From the NCBI RefSeq assembly GCF_036503815.1, contig NZ_AP027764.1, positions 310,001-374,000 on the forward strand: a stretch of DNA of 64,000 bases. Direction: 5' to 3'. Numbering within the stretch: position 1 is the stretch's first letter; every line of letters begins with the position of its first letter. The DNA is from Escherichia coli (GTDB lineage Bacteria; Pseudomonadota; Gammaproteobacteria; Enterobacterales; Enterobacteriaceae). The translations under genes were made by a program, and so were the position numbers. The notes beneath the pieces were generated by a model. It saw only the letters and a program-made list of their open reading frames with translations, was not told the DNA's origin and searched no databases. Shown piece by piece: positions 37,296 to 47,106 of the stretch.

Positions 37296-38222
37296 ATGTC
37301 TGAGCAGTTTTTGTATTTCTTGCAGCAGATGTTTAACGGCGTCACGCTGGGCAGTACCTACGCGCTGATAGCCATCGGCTACACCATGGTTTACGGCATT
37401 ATCGGCATGATCAACTTCGCCCACGGCGAGGTTTATATGATCGGCAGCTACGTCTCTTTTATGATCATCGCCGCACTGATGATGCTGGGCATTGATAGCG
37501 GCTGGCTGCTGGTGGCGGCGGGATTCGTCGGCGCAATCGTCATTGCCAGCGCCTATGGCTGGAGTATCGAACGTGTGGCTTACCGCCCGGTGCGTAACTC
37601 TAAGCGCCTGATTGCGCTCATCTCGGCAATCGGCATGTCTATCTTCCTGCAAAACTACGTCAGCCTGACCGAAGGTTCGCGCGACGTGGCGCTACCCAGC
37701 CTGTTTAACGGTCAGTGGGTTGTGGGCCATAGTGAAAACTTCTCTGCCTCTATTACCACCATGCAGGCGGTGATCTGGATTGTTACCTTCCTTGCCATGC
37801 TGGCGCTGACAATTTTCATCCGCTATTCCCGCATGGGGCGCGCCTGTCGTGCCTGCGCGGAAGACCTGAAAATGGCGAGCCTGCTTGGCATCAACACTGA
37901 CCGGGTGATTGCGCTGACCTTTGTGATTGGCGCGGCGATGGCGGCGGTGGCAGGTGTGCTGCTCGGTCAGTTCTATGGCGTAATTAACCCCTACATCGGC
38001 TTTATGGCCGGGATGAAAGCCTTTACTGCTGCGGTGCTCGGTGGGATTGGCAGTATTCCGGGAGCGATGATTGGCGGCCTGATCCTGGGGATTGCGGAAG
38101 CGCTCTCTTCTGCCTATCTGAGTACGGAATATAAGGATGTGGTTTCATTTGCCCTGCTGATTCTGGTACTGCTGGTGATGCCGACCGGTATTCTGGGTCG
38201 CCCGGAGGTAGAGAAAGTATGA
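37296..38222 (+). CDS. livH: LivH branched-chain amino acid permease
   Basis: This 308-residue inner-membrane permease has about eight helices of the LivHM family, beginning LQQMFNGVTLGSTYALIAIGYTMVYGIIGMINFAHGE, the family hallmark. It forms the channel with LivM. It overlaps livM by 4 nt. Full length. Confidence 0.96.
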   Translation: MSEQFLYFLQQMFNGVTLGSTYALIAIGYTMVYGIIGMINFAHGEVYMIGSYVSFMIIAALMMLGIDSGWLLVAAGFVGAIVIASAYGWSIERVAYRPVRNSKRLIALISAIGMSIFLQNYVSLTEGSRDVALPSLFNGQWVVGHSENFSASITTMQAVIWIVTFLAMLALTIFIRYSRMGRACRACAEDLKMASLLGINTDRVIALTFVIGAAMAAVAGVLLGQFYGVINPYIGFMAGMKAFTAAVLGGIGSIPGAMIGGLILGIAEALSSAYLSTEYKDVVSFALLILVLLVMPTGILGRPEVEKV

Positions 38223-39496
38223 AACCGATGCATATTGCAATGGCGCTGCTCTCTGCAGCCATGTTCTTTGTTCTCGCGGGCGTCTTTATGGGTGTGCAAC
38301 TGGAGCTGGACGGCACCAAACTGGTGGTCGATACGGCTTCAGACATCCGATGGCAGTGGGTGTTTATTGGCACTGCGGTGGTCTTTTTCTTCCAGCTTGT
38401 GCGACCTGCGTTTCAGAAAGGATTGAAAAGCGTTTCCGGGCCGAAGTTTATTCTGCCCGCGATTGATGGCTCCACGGTGAAGCAAAAGCTGTTCCTCGTC
38501 GTACTGTTGGTGCTTGCGGTGGCGTGGCCGTTTATGGTGTCGCGCGGGACGGTGGATATCGCCACCCTGACTATGATCTACATTATCCTCGGCCTCGGGC
38601 TGAACGTGGTGGTGGGGCTGTCTGGCTTACTGGTACTGGGTTACGGTGGTTTTTACGCCATCGGCGCTTACACCTTTGCCTTGCTCAATCACTATTACGG
38701 TCTGGGCTTCTGGACCTGTTTGCCGATTGCCGGGTTGATGGCGGCGGCAGCGGGCTTCCTGCTCGGCTTCCCGGTGTTGCGTTTACGTGGCGACTATCTG
38801 GCGATCGTTACCCTCGGTTTCGGCGAGATTGTGCGCATATTGCTGCTCAATAACACGGAAATCACCGGCGGTCCGAACGGAATTAGTCAGATCCCGAAAC
38901 CGACACTCTTCGGACTCGAGTTCAGCCGCACCGCCCGCGAAGGCGGCTGGGATACGTTCAGCAATTTCTTTGGCCTGAAATACGACCCGTCCGATCGCGT
39001 CATCTTCCTCTACCTGGTGGCGTTACTGCTGGTGGTACTAAGCCTGTTTGTCATTAATCGCTTACTGCGGATGCCGCTGGGCCGCGCCTGGGAAGCGTTG
39101 CGTGAAGATGAAATCGCCTGTCGTTCGCTGGGCTTAAGTCCGCGTCGTATCAAGCTGACCGCTTTTACCATCAGTGCCGCGTTTGCGGGTTTTGCCGGAA
39201 CGCTGTTCGCGGCACGTCAGGGATTTGTCAGCCCGGAATCCTTCACCTTTGCCGAATCGGCGTTTGTGCTGGCGATAGTGGTGCTCGGTGGTATGGGCTC
39301 GCAATTTGCGGTGATTCTGGCGGCAATTTTGCTGGTGGTGTCGCGAGAGTTGATGCGTGATTTCAACGAATACAGCATGTTAATGCTCGGTGGTTTGATG
39401 GTGCTGATGATGATCTGGCGTCCGCAGGGCTTGCTGCCCATGACGCGCCCGCAACTCAAGCTGAAAAACGGCGCAGCGAAAGGAGAGCAGGCATGA
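38219..39496 (+). CDS. livM: LivM branched-chain amino acid permease
   Basis: This 425-residue partner permease has about ten helices. An N-terminal extra domain (first 100 residues) precedes the LivHM core (IYIILGLGLNVVVGLSGLLVLGYGGFYAIGAY). The cytoplasmic EAA-like loop AWEALREDEIACRSLGL contacts the ATPases. It overlaps livH and livG by 4 nt each. Confidence 0.96.
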   Translation: MKPMHIAMALLSAAMFFVLAGVFMGVQLELDGTKLVVDTASDIRWQWVFIGTAVVFFFQLVRPAFQKGLKSVSGPKFILPAIDGSTVKQKLFLVVLLVLAVAWPFMVSRGTVDIATLTMIYIILGLGLNVVVGLSGLLVLGYGGFYAIGAYTFALLNHYYGLGFWTCLPIAGLMAAAAGFLLGFPVLRLRGDYLAIVTLGFGEIVRILLLNNTEITGGPNGISQIPKPTLFGLEFSRTAREGGWDTFSNFFGLKYDPSDRVIFLYLVALLLVVLSLFVINRLLRMPLGRAWEALREDEIACRSLGLSPRRIKLTAFTISAAFAGFAGTLFAARQGFVSPESFTFAESAFVLAIVVLGGMGSQFAVILAAILLVVSRELMRDFNEYSMLMLGGLMVLMMIWRPQGLLPMTRPQLKLKNGAAKGEQA

Positions 39497-40260
39497 GTCA
39501 GCCATTATTATCTGTTAACGGCCTGATGATGCGCTTCGGCGGCCTGCTGGCGGTGAATAACGTCAATCTTGAACTGTACCCGCAGGAGATCGTCTCGTTA
39601 ATCGGCCCTAACGGTGCCGGAAAAACCACGGTTTTTAACTGCCTGACCGGTTTCTACAAACCCACCGGTGGCACTATTTTACTGCGCGATCAGCATCTGG
39701 AAGGTTTGCCCGGCCAGCAAATCGCCCGCATGGGCGTGGTGCGCACCTTCCAGCATGTGCGTCTGTTCCGTGAAATGACGGTGATTGAAAACCTGCTGGT
39801 GGCGCAGCATCAGCAACTGAAAACCGGGCTGTTCTCTGGCCTGTTGAAAACGCCATCCTTCCGTCGCGCCCAAAGTGAAGCGCTCGACCGCGCCGCTACC
39901 TGGCTTGAGCGCATTGGTTTGTTGGAACATGCCAACCGTCAGGCGAGTAACCTGGCCTATGGTGACCAGCGCCGTCTGGAGATTGCCCGCTGCATGGTAA
40001 CGCAGCCGGAGATTTTAATGCTCGACGAACCGGCAGCAGGTCTTAACCCGAAAGAGACGAAAGAGCTGGATGAGCTGATTGCCGAACTGCGTAACCATCA
40101 CAACACCACTATCTTGTTGATTGAACACGATATGAAACTGGTGATGGGGATTTCAGACAGAATTTACGTGGTCAATCAGGGGACGCCACTGGCAAACGGT
40201 ACGCCTGAGCAAATCCGTAATAACCCGGACGTGATCCGTGCCTATTTAGGTGAGGCATAA
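39493..40260 (+). CDS. livG: LivG branched-chain amino acid ABC ATPase
   Basis: This 255-residue ATPase has Walker A GPNGAGKTT, the atypical signature LAYGDQRRLEI (YG in place of SGG, normal for LivG) and Walker B ILMLDEPAAGLNP. It works as a heterodimer with LivF under LivHM. The gap to livF is 1 bp. Confidence 0.96.
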   Translation: MSQPLLSVNGLMMRFGGLLAVNNVNLELYPQEIVSLIGPNGAGKTTVFNCLTGFYKPTGGTILLRDQHLEGLPGQQIARMGVVRTFQHVRLFREMTVIENLLVAQHQQLKTGLFSGLLKTPSFRRAQSEALDRAATWLERIGLLEHANRQASNLAYGDQRRLEIARCMVTQPEILMLDEPAAGLNPKETKELDELIAELRNHHNTTILLIEHDMKLVMGISDRIYVVNQGTPLANGTPEQIRNNPDVIRAYLGEA

Positions 40261-40261
40261 G

Positions 40262-40975
40262 ATGGAAAAAGTCATGTTGTCCTTTGACAAAGTCAGCGCC
40301 CACTACGGCAAAATCCAGGCGCTGCATGAGGTGAGCCTGCATATCAATCAGGGCGAAATTGTCACGCTGATTGGCGCGAATGGTGCGGGAAAAACCACCT
40401 TGCTCGGCACGTTATGCGGCGACCCGCGTGCCACCAGCGGGCGAATTGTGTTTGATGATAAAGACATTACCGACTGGCAGACGGCGAAAATCATGCGCGA
40501 AGCGGTGGCGATTGTCCCGGAAGGACGTCGCGTCTTCTCACGCATGACGGTGGAAGAGAATCTGGCGATGGGCGGCTTTTTTGCTGAACGCGACCAGTTC
40601 CAGGAGCGCATAAAGTGGGTCTATGAACTGTTTCCACGTCTGCATGAGCGCCGTGTTCAGCGGGCAGGCACCATGTCCGGCGGTGAGCAGCAGATGCTGG
40701 CGATTGGTCGCGCGCTGATGAGCAACCCGCGTTTGCTACTGCTTGATGAGCCATCGCTCGGGCTGGCACCGATTATCATCCAGCAAATTTTCGACACCAT
40801 CGAACAACTGCGCGAGCAGGGGATGACCATCTTCCTCGTCGAGCAGAACGCCAACCAGGCGCTGAAGCTCGCTGATCGCGGCTACGTGCTGGAAAACGGT
40901 CATGTGGTGCTCTCCGATACCGGCGATGCGCTGCTGGCAAACGAAGCGGTGAGAAGTGCGTATTTAGGCGGGTAA
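40262..40975 (+). CDS. livF: LivF branched-chain amino acid ABC ATPase
   Basis: This 237-residue ATPase has Walker A GANGAGKTT, signature MSGGEQQML and Walker B LLLLDEPSLGLAP. The start ATG at 40262 directly follows the livG stop; an upstream in-frame start overlaps livG but gives a non-conserved N-terminus. Last gene of livKHMGF; terminator at 40986. Confidence 0.96.
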   Translation: MEKVMLSFDKVSAHYGKIQALHEVSLHINQGEIVTLIGANGAGKTTLLGTLCGDPRATSGRIVFDDKDITDWQTAKIMREAVAIVPEGRRVFSRMTVEENLAMGGFFAERDQFQERIKWVYELFPRLHERRVQRAGTMSGGEQQMLAIGRALMSNPRLLLLDEPSLGLAPIIIQQIFDTIEQLREQGMTIFLVEQNANQALKLADRGYVLENGHVVLSDTGDALLANEAVRSAYLGG

Positions 40976-40985
40976 ATTATCGAAT

Positions 40986-41015
40986 ACCCGGCAGCCAGCT
41001 TCTGCCGGGTTCTTC
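40986..41015 (+). terminator. liv operon terminator
   Basis: ACCCGGCAG (40986-40994) pairs perfectly with CTGCCGGGT (41002-41010), followed by TCTTC. Confidence 0.75.
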
Positions 41016-41093
41016 GTCCGTATACAGACTTGTTTCAACTGACCGGGAGGATTAAAACCAGACCACTTATTTGCCACGGAAAGGTTCCCTCCC

Positions 41094-41840
41094 ATGCATT
41101 ATGCCGTTGTCGTCATGCTTGAACTGCTTTGCTGTATTCACGCTTATCGCTCCGGACAAGAGCGATACTGGATTTTTATTATCTTCTGTTTTCCGGTGAT
41201 TGGCTGCGTGGCGTATTTCGTCATGGTTATGCTGCCTGAAACGGGCGCTGACCGTCACGGGCGTACTTTGCTGATGCGCCTGCAGGACAAAATCAGCCCG
41301 GAACGCCACCTGCACAATTTAACCGAAGAGCTGGCGATTGCCGAGACCAATCAAAACCATTATGCGTTAGCTAACGAACTGGCGCGCCTTGGGCGTTATC
41401 ACGAAGCCGTTCCCCATTATCAGCAGGCGTTAAGCGGAATTTTCGCCCATGAAGCGGTAATGATGTTAAGCCTGGCGCAGGCGCAATTTGCTATTCAGGA
41501 GTTCACCGCCTGTCAGCAGACGCTGGAAGATGTGATGCGTTATAACCCCGATTTTCAGTCGGCAGACGGGCATTTGTTATTTGCCAGAGCGTTAGCCGCC
41601 CAGGAGAAATACGCTGACGCAGAAAGCGAGTTTGAAGTATTGATTTCTTATTACCCCGGCCCTCAGGCACGTATTTTCTATGCGGAAATGCTGGCGAAAA
41701 TGAGTCGGTTGCGTGAAGCCAACGAGCAGTATGTTGCTGTGGTTGATACGGCTAAACGCTCAAGACCTCATTATAGAAAACACCACCGGGAATGGATTAA
41801 GACCGCCAATGACCGGCTGAAGCAGAGTATTGTTCGATAG
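41094..41840 (+). CDS. TPR protein with N-terminal membrane hairpin
   Basis: This 248-residue protein has two N-terminal helices (about residues 3-17 and 25-46) joined by SGQERYWIF and ending FPVIGCVAYFVMVM, resembling the PLDc_N membrane module. A cytoplasmic region of three or four TPR-like helix pairs follows (NHYALANELARLGRYHEAVPHYQQAL, AQFAIQEFTACQQTLEDVM, YADAESEFEVLI, LREANEQYVAV). It is a likely scaffold for protein contacts at the membrane. I do not recall it in K-12 between livF and ugpB, so it may be an accessory gene. Gene name and partner are unknown. Confidence 0.8.
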   Translation: MHYAVVVMLELLCCIHAYRSGQERYWIFIIFCFPVIGCVAYFVMVMLPETGADRHGRTLLMRLQDKISPERHLHNLTEELAIAETNQNHYALANELARLGRYHEAVPHYQQALSGIFAHEAVMMLSLAQAQFAIQEFTACQQTLEDVMRYNPDFQSADGHLLFARALAAQEKYADAESEFEVLISYYPGPQARIFYAEMLAKMSRLREANEQYVAVVDTAKRSRPHYRKHHREWIKTANDRLKQSIVR

Positions 41841-41935
41841 GCGCTGCGCCAGAGAGTCTCTGGCGCGTTAATTTTTGTGAACGTAGCATTATCCGTGCCC
41901 CATCTCCCATTTTCCCTCACCCGTACCGTCACCGC

Positions 41936-42011
41936 CTTGTCATCTTTCTGACACCTTACTATCTTACAAATGTAACAAAAAAGTTATTTTTCTGTAATTC
42001 GAGCATGTCAT
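41936..42011 (+). promoter_or_regulatory. Pho boxes upstream of ugpB
   Basis: Two PhoB-box-like sites are visible: CTTGTCATCTTTCTGACACC (41936-41955) and CTGTAATTCGAGCATGTCAT (41992-42011). Each has two 7-bp CTGTCAT-like repeats about 4 bp apart. ugp is a known Pho-regulon operon. A CRP role is also known but I could not place the site. Confidence 0.7.
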
Positions 42012-42072
42012 GTTACCCCGCGAGCATAAAACGCGTGAATTCGCGCATTCGGTACAACAAGAGAGATAAACG

Positions 42073-43389
42073 ATGAAACCGTTACATTATACAGCTTCAG
42101 CACTGGCGCTCGGACTGGCGTTAATGGGGAATGCACAGGCAGTGACGACCATTCCGTTCTGGCATTCTATGGAAGGGGAACTGGGTAAAGAGGTGGATTC
42201 TCTTGCCCAACGTTTTAACGCCGAAAACCCGGATTACAAAATTGTACCGACCTATAAAGGCAACTACGAACAGAATTTAAGCGCGGGGATTGCCGCATTT
42301 CGTACCGGCAACGCGCCGGCTATTTTGCAGGTTTATGAAGTTGGCACCGCCACCATGATGGCGTCGAAAGCCATTAAACCGGTGTATGACGTGTTTAAAG
42401 AAGCGGGGATTCAATTCGATGAGTCGCAGTTTGTGCCGACGGTTTCAGGCTACTACTCCGACAGCAAAACCGGTCACTTACTCTCCCAGCCGTTCAACAG
42501 CTCGACTCCCGTTCTCTATTACAACAAAGATGCTTTCAAGAAAGCGGGATTAGACCCGGAACAGCCGCCGAAAACCTGGCAGGATCTGGCAGACTATGCC
42601 GCGAAACTGAAAGCCTCCGGTATGAAGTGCGGCTACGCCAGCGGCTGGCAGGGCTGGATCCAACTGGAAAACTTTAGCGCCTGGAACGGTCTGCCGTTTG
42701 CCAGCAAAAACAACGGCTTTGACGGCACGGACGCGGTGCTTGAGTTCAACAAGCCGGAGCAGGTGAAACACATCGCCATGCTCGAAGAGATGAACAAGAA
42801 GGGCGATTTCAGCTACGTCGGGCGTAAGGATGAATCCACCGAGAAGTTCTATAACGGTGATTGCGCGATGACGACCGCTTCTTCCGGTTCTCTTGCCAAC
42901 ATTCGCGAGTACGCCAAATTTAACTACGGTGTAGGCATGATGCCGTACGACGCCGATGCGAAAGATGCGCCACAAAACGCCATTATCGGCGGGGCCAGCC
43001 TGTGGGTGATGCAGGGCAAAGATAAAGAAACTTACACCGGCGTGGCGAAGTTCCTCGACTTCCTCGCGAAGCCAGAAAACGCTGCCGAGTGGCATCAGAA
43101 AACCGGTTATCTGCCAATCACCAAAGCGGCGTATGACCTGACCCGTGAGCAGGGCTTTTACGAGAAAAACCCCGGGGCGGATACCGCGACGCGTCAGATG
43201 CTGAACAAGCCGCCGTTGCCGTTCACCAAAGGGCTGCGTCTGGGCAATATGCCGCAGATCCGCGTGATTGTGGATGAAGAGCTGGAAAGCGTGTGGACTG
43301 GTAAGAAGACGCCACAGCAGGCGCTGGATACCGCTGTTGAGCGTGGGAACCAGTTACTGCGCCGCTTTGAGCAGTCTACGAAGTCTTAA
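42073..43389 (+). CDS. ugpB: UgpB glycerol-3-phosphate-binding protein
   Basis: This 438-residue periplasmic binding protein has a signal peptide ending AQA before VTTIPFWH. It binds sn-glycerol-3-phosphate and glycerophosphodiesters for the UgpAEC importer. First gene of the ugpBAECQ operon, preceded by Pho boxes. Length matches K-12. Confidence 0.96.
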   Translation: MKPLHYTASALALGLALMGNAQAVTTIPFWHSMEGELGKEVDSLAQRFNAENPDYKIVPTYKGNYEQNLSAGIAAFRTGNAPAILQVYEVGTATMMASKAIKPVYDVFKEAGIQFDESQFVPTVSGYYSDSKTGHLLSQPFNSSTPVLYYNKDAFKKAGLDPEQPPKTWQDLADYAAKLKASGMKCGYASGWQGWIQLENFSAWNGLPFASKNNGFDGTDAVLEFNKPEQVKHIAMLEEMNKKGDFSYVGRKDESTEKFYNGDCAMTTASSGSLANIREYAKFNYGVGMMPYDADAKDAPQNAIIGGASLWVMQGKDKETYTGVAKFLDFLAKPENAAEWHQKTGYLPITKAAYDLTREQGFYEKNPGADTATRQMLNKPPLPFTKGLRLGNMPQIRVIVDEELESVWTGKKTPQQALDTAVERGNQLLRRFEQSTKS

Positions 43390-43396
43390 TTCTCTT

Positions 43397-43541
43397 ACCC
43401 TCACCCTAACCCTCTCCCAAAGGGAGAGGGGACCGATCGGCGTGGTATCCAGGTGCCGTGTCGGTTTGCAACTTCGCTCGGTGGGAAAGTATGCACCGCC
43501 TTTCTCCCTCGCCCCTCTGGGGAGAGGGCCGGGGTGAGGGG
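43397..43541. repeat. 145-bp element with GC-rich terminal inverted repeats
   Basis: CCCTCACCC and CCTCTCCC blocks at 43397-43418 are mirrored by GGGAGAGGG and GGGGTGAGGG at 43520-43541, agreeing at about 18 of 22 positions. The left arm also folds with a nearby GGGAGAGGGG (43423-43432). This is not a REP or ERIC unit. It lies between ugpB and ugpA and could lower expression of the distal genes, as REP units do elsewhere. Confidence 0.65.
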
Positions 43542-43564
43542 AACACAACACGAAGAGTTTAACT

Positions 43565-44452
43565 ATGTCATCATCCCGTCCGGTGTTCCGCTCGCGCTGG
43601 CTGCCTTATTTGCTGGTCGCGCCGCAGCTTATCATCACCGTTATCTTTTTTATCTGGCCTGCGGGCGAAGCGTTGTGGTACTCGCTACAAAGCGTCGATC
43701 CATTTGGCTTTTCCAGCCAGTTTGTCGGCCTGGATAACTTCGTCACGCTGTTTCATGACAGCTACTATCTCGACTCCTTCTGGACGACGATAAAATTCAG
43801 CACCTTTGTCACCGTCAGCGGTTTGCTGGTGTCGCTGTTCTTCGCGGCGCTGGTGGAGTACATCGTGCGCGGCAGCCGTTTCTATCAAACCTTAATGCTG
43901 CTGCCGTATGCCGTGGCTCCCGCCGTTGCCGCCGTATTGTGGATCTTCCTGTTTAACCCTGGTCGCGGCCTGATCACTCATTTTCTCGCTGAGTTCGGCT
44001 ACGACTGGAACCATGCGCAAAACAGCGGTCAGGCAATGTTCCTGGTGGTGTTTGCCTCAGTATGGAAGCAAATCAGCTACAACTTTCTGTTCTTCTATGC
44101 CGCGCTGCAATCCATTCCCCGTTCGTTGATTGAAGCCGCAGCCATCGACGGTGCAGGCCCGATTCGCCGCTTCTTTAAGATTGCGCTGCCGCTGATTGCG
44201 CCGGTGAGTTTCTTCCTGCTGGTGGTGAACCTGGTGTACGCCTTCTTCGACACCTTCCCGGTGATCGATGCCGCCACGTCCGGCGGACCAGTACAGGCCA
44301 CCACGACGCTGATTTATAAGATCTATCGTGAAGGCTTTACTGGACTGGATCTGGCTTCGTCTGCCGCGCAGTCGGTGGTGTTGATGTTCCTCGTCATCGT
44401 GCTGACGGTGGTGCAGTTCCGCTATGTTGAAAGCAAGGTGCGTTACCAATGA
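43565..44452 (+). CDS. ugpA: UgpA glycerol-3-phosphate permease
   Basis: This 295-residue MalF-type permease has six helices and the cytoplasmic EAA loop [25 protein letters not shown]. It forms the channel with UgpE. The gap from ugpB is unusually long for an operon (175 bp) because of the repeat element. It overlaps ugpE by 4 nt. Confidence 0.95.
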
Positions 44453-45294
44453 TTGAGAACCGTCCGTGGCTGACAATATTCAGCCATACCATGCTGATCC
44501 TCGGGATCGCGGTGATCCTCTTCCCGTTGTACGTGGCGTTTGTCGCGGCGACGCTGGATAAACAAGAAGTCTATGCCGCGCCGATGACGCTCATCCCCGG
44601 CACGCATCTGCTGGAAAACATCCACAACATCTGGGTGAACGGGGTAGGCACAAATAGTGCGCCGTTCTGGCGGATGTTGCTTAACAGCTTCGTGATGGCG
44701 TTCAGCATTACGCTCGGCAAAATTACCGTCTCGATGCTCTCGGCATTTGCCATTGTCTGGTTTCGTTTTCCGCTGCGTAACCTCTTCTTTTGGATGATTT
44801 TTATCACCCTGATGCTGCCGGTTGAAGTGCGTATCTTCCCGACAGTAGAAGTCATCGCCAACCTGAACATGCTCGACAGCTACGCCGGTTTAACGCTGCC
44901 GCTGATGGCCTCGGCAACCGCTACCTTCCTGTTCCGCCAGTTCTTTATGACGCTGCCGGATGAGTTGGTGGAAGCCGCGCGGATCGACGGCGCGTCACCA
45001 ATGCGTTTCTTTTGCGACATCGTTTTCCCGCTGTCGAAAACCAATCTGGCGGCGCTGTTTGTGATCACTTTTATTTACGGCTGGAACCAGTATTTGTGGC
45101 CGTTGTTGATTATTACCGACGTTGATCTCGGCACCACCGTGGCAGGAATCAAAGGGATGATCGCTACAGGCGAAGGCACCACGGAATGGAATTCGGTGAT
45201 GGCGGCGATGTTGTTAACGCTTATCCCTCCGGTGGTGATTGTTTTAGTGATGCAGCGTGCCTTCGTGCGCGGCCTGGTCGATAGTGAGAAATAA
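44449..45294 (+). CDS. ugpE: UgpE glycerol-3-phosphate permease
   Basis: This 281-residue MalG-type permease has six helices and the EAA loop [25 protein letters not shown]. Partner of UgpA. It overlaps the ugpA stop (ATGA) and sits 1 bp before ugpC. Confidence 0.96.
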
Positions 45295-45295
45295 G

Positions 45296-46366
45296 ATGGC
45301 AGGACTGAAATTACAGGCAGTAACCAAAAGCTGGGATGGCAAAACCCAGGTCATTAAACCGCTGACCCTTGATGTGGCGGATGGCGAATTTATCGTGATG
45401 GTCGGGCCGTCTGGCTGCGGGAAATCCACGCTGCTGCGCATGGTTGCCGGGCTGGAGCGGGTCACCGAAGGCGATATCTGGATTAACGACCAACGCGTGA
45501 CCGAAATGGAGCCGAAAGATCGCGGGATTGCGATGGTGTTCCAGAACTACGCGCTTTATCCGCATATGAGTGTCGAAGAAAACATGGCGTGGGGGCTGAA
45601 AATTCGCGGCATGGGCAAGCAGCAAATAGCCGAGCGTGTTAAAGAAGCGGCGCGCATTCTGGAGCTGGATGGCCTGCTCAAGCGCCGTCCGCGTGAGCTT
45701 TCTGGCGGTCAGCGTCAGCGTGTGGCGATGGGCCGTGCGATTGTGCGCGATCCGGCGGTGTTCCTGTTTGATGAGCCGCTCTCTAACCTCGACGCCAAGC
45801 TGCGCGTGCAGATGCGCCTTGAGCTGCAACAACTGCACCGTCGCCTGAAAACGACTTCACTCTACGTTACTCACGATCAGGTTGAGGCGATGACGCTCGC
45901 TCAGCGGGTAATGGTGATGAACGGCGGCATTGCTGAACAGATTGGCACACCAGTTGAAGTCTACGAAAAGCCCGCCACTCTGTTTGTGGCGAGTTTTATC
46001 GGCAGTCCGGCGATGAACCTGCTGACAGGCCGCGTGAATAACGAAGGCACGCATTTCGAACTGGATGGCGGTATCGCGCTACCGCTAAACGGTGGCTACC
46101 GTCAGTATGCCGGGCGTAAAATGACTCTTGGCATTCGCCCGGAACATATTGCGTTAAGCTCGCAGGCAGAAGGCGGCATACCGCTGGTGATGGACACGCT
46201 GGAGATCCTCGGCGCAGATAACCTGGCGCACGGACGCTGGGGCGAACAGAAGCTGGTGGTGCGACTGGCGCATCAGGAGCGCCCGACGGCAGGCAGCACG
46301 CTGTGGCTGCATCTGCCGGAAAATCAGCTGCATCTTTTTGATGGTGAAACAGGACAACGAGTATGA
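45296..46366 (+). CDS. ugpC: UgpC glycerol-3-phosphate ABC ATPase
   Basis: This 356-residue MalK-like ATPase has Walker A GPSGCGKST, signature LSGGQRQRV and Walker B VFLFDEPLSNLD. A C-terminal OB-type regulatory domain (from about residue 240) follows. In this family that domain takes part in inhibition by internal phosphate. The start ATG at 45296 matches the K-12 length; an upstream start lies inside ugpE. It overlaps ugpQ by 4 nt. Confidence 0.96.
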   Translation: MAGLKLQAVTKSWDGKTQVIKPLTLDVADGEFIVMVGPSGCGKSTLLRMVAGLERVTEGDIWINDQRVTEMEPKDRGIAMVFQNYALYPHMSVEENMAWGLKIRGMGKQQIAERVKEAARILELDGLLKRRPRELSGGQRQRVAMGRAIVRDPAVFLFDEPLSNLDAKLRVQMRLELQQLHRRLKTTSLYVTHDQVEAMTLAQRVMVMNGGIAEQIGTPVEVYEKPATLFVASFIGSPAMNLLTGRVNNEGTHFELDGGIALPLNGGYRQYAGRKMTLGIRPEHIALSSQAEGGIPLVMDTLEILGADNLAHGRWGEQKLVVRLAHQERPTAGSTLWLHLPENQLHLFDGETGQRV

Positions 46367-47106
46367 GTAACTGGCCTTATCCCCGCATTGTCGCCCACCG
46401 TGGCGGCGGTAAGCTGGCCCCGGAAAACACACTGGCGGCAATCGACGTTGGGGCAAAATACGGTCATAAGATGATCGAATTTGACGCGAAGTTATCGAAA
46501 GATGGCGAGATCTTCCTGCTGCATGACGACAATCTCGAACGCACCAGTAACGGCTGGGGCGTCGCGGGCGAACTGAACTGGCAGGATTTACTGCGCGTGG
46601 ATGCGGGCAGTTGGTACAGCAAAGCGTTTAAAGGTGAGCCGCTGCCGTTGCTTTCGCAGGTGGCGGAACGCTGCCGTGAACATGGGATGATGGCAAATAT
46701 TGAAATCAAACCCACCACTGGCACTGGTCCATTAACGGGCAAAATGGTATCGCTGGCGGCGCGCGAACTGTGGGCTGGTATGACGCCGCCGCTGCTGTCA
46801 TCGTTTGAGATTGATGCTTTAGAAGCCGCGCAACAGGCTGCACCGGAACTGCCGCGCGGTTTGTTGCTGGATGAGTGGCGCGACGACTGGCGCGAACTGA
46901 CCACGCGGCTGGGCTGCGTCTCTATTCATCTCAATCATAAGTTGCTCGATAAAGCGCGAGTGATGCAGTTGAAAGACGCTGGATTACGGATTCTGGTTTA
47001 TACCGTCAACAAACCCCAGCGCGCGGCAGAGTTGCTACGCTGGGGCGTGGATTGCATCTGTACCGATGCGATTGATGTGATTGGCCCGAACTTTACGGCC
47101 CAATAG
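46363..47106 (+). CDS. ugpQ: UgpQ glycerophosphodiester phosphodiesterase
   Basis: This 247-residue cytosolic enzyme splits incoming glycerophosphodiesters into glycerol-3-phosphate and an alcohol. The GDPD motif IVAHRGGGKLAPENT and the metal-ligand Glu in EFDAKLS and in IEIKP are present. Last gene of the ugp operon. Its 3' end overlaps the convergent yhhA by 14 nt. Confidence 0.95.
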   Translation: MSNWPYPRIVAHRGGGKLAPENTLAAIDVGAKYGHKMIEFDAKLSKDGEIFLLHDDNLERTSNGWGVAGELNWQDLLRVDAGSWYSKAFKGEPLPLLSQVAERCREHGMMANIEIKPTTGTGPLTGKMVSLAARELWAGMTPPLLSSFEIDALEAAQQAAPELPRGLLLDEWRDDWRELTTRLGCVSIHLNHKLLDKARVMQLKDAGLRILVYTVNKPQRAAELLRWGVDCICTDAIDVIGPNFTAQ

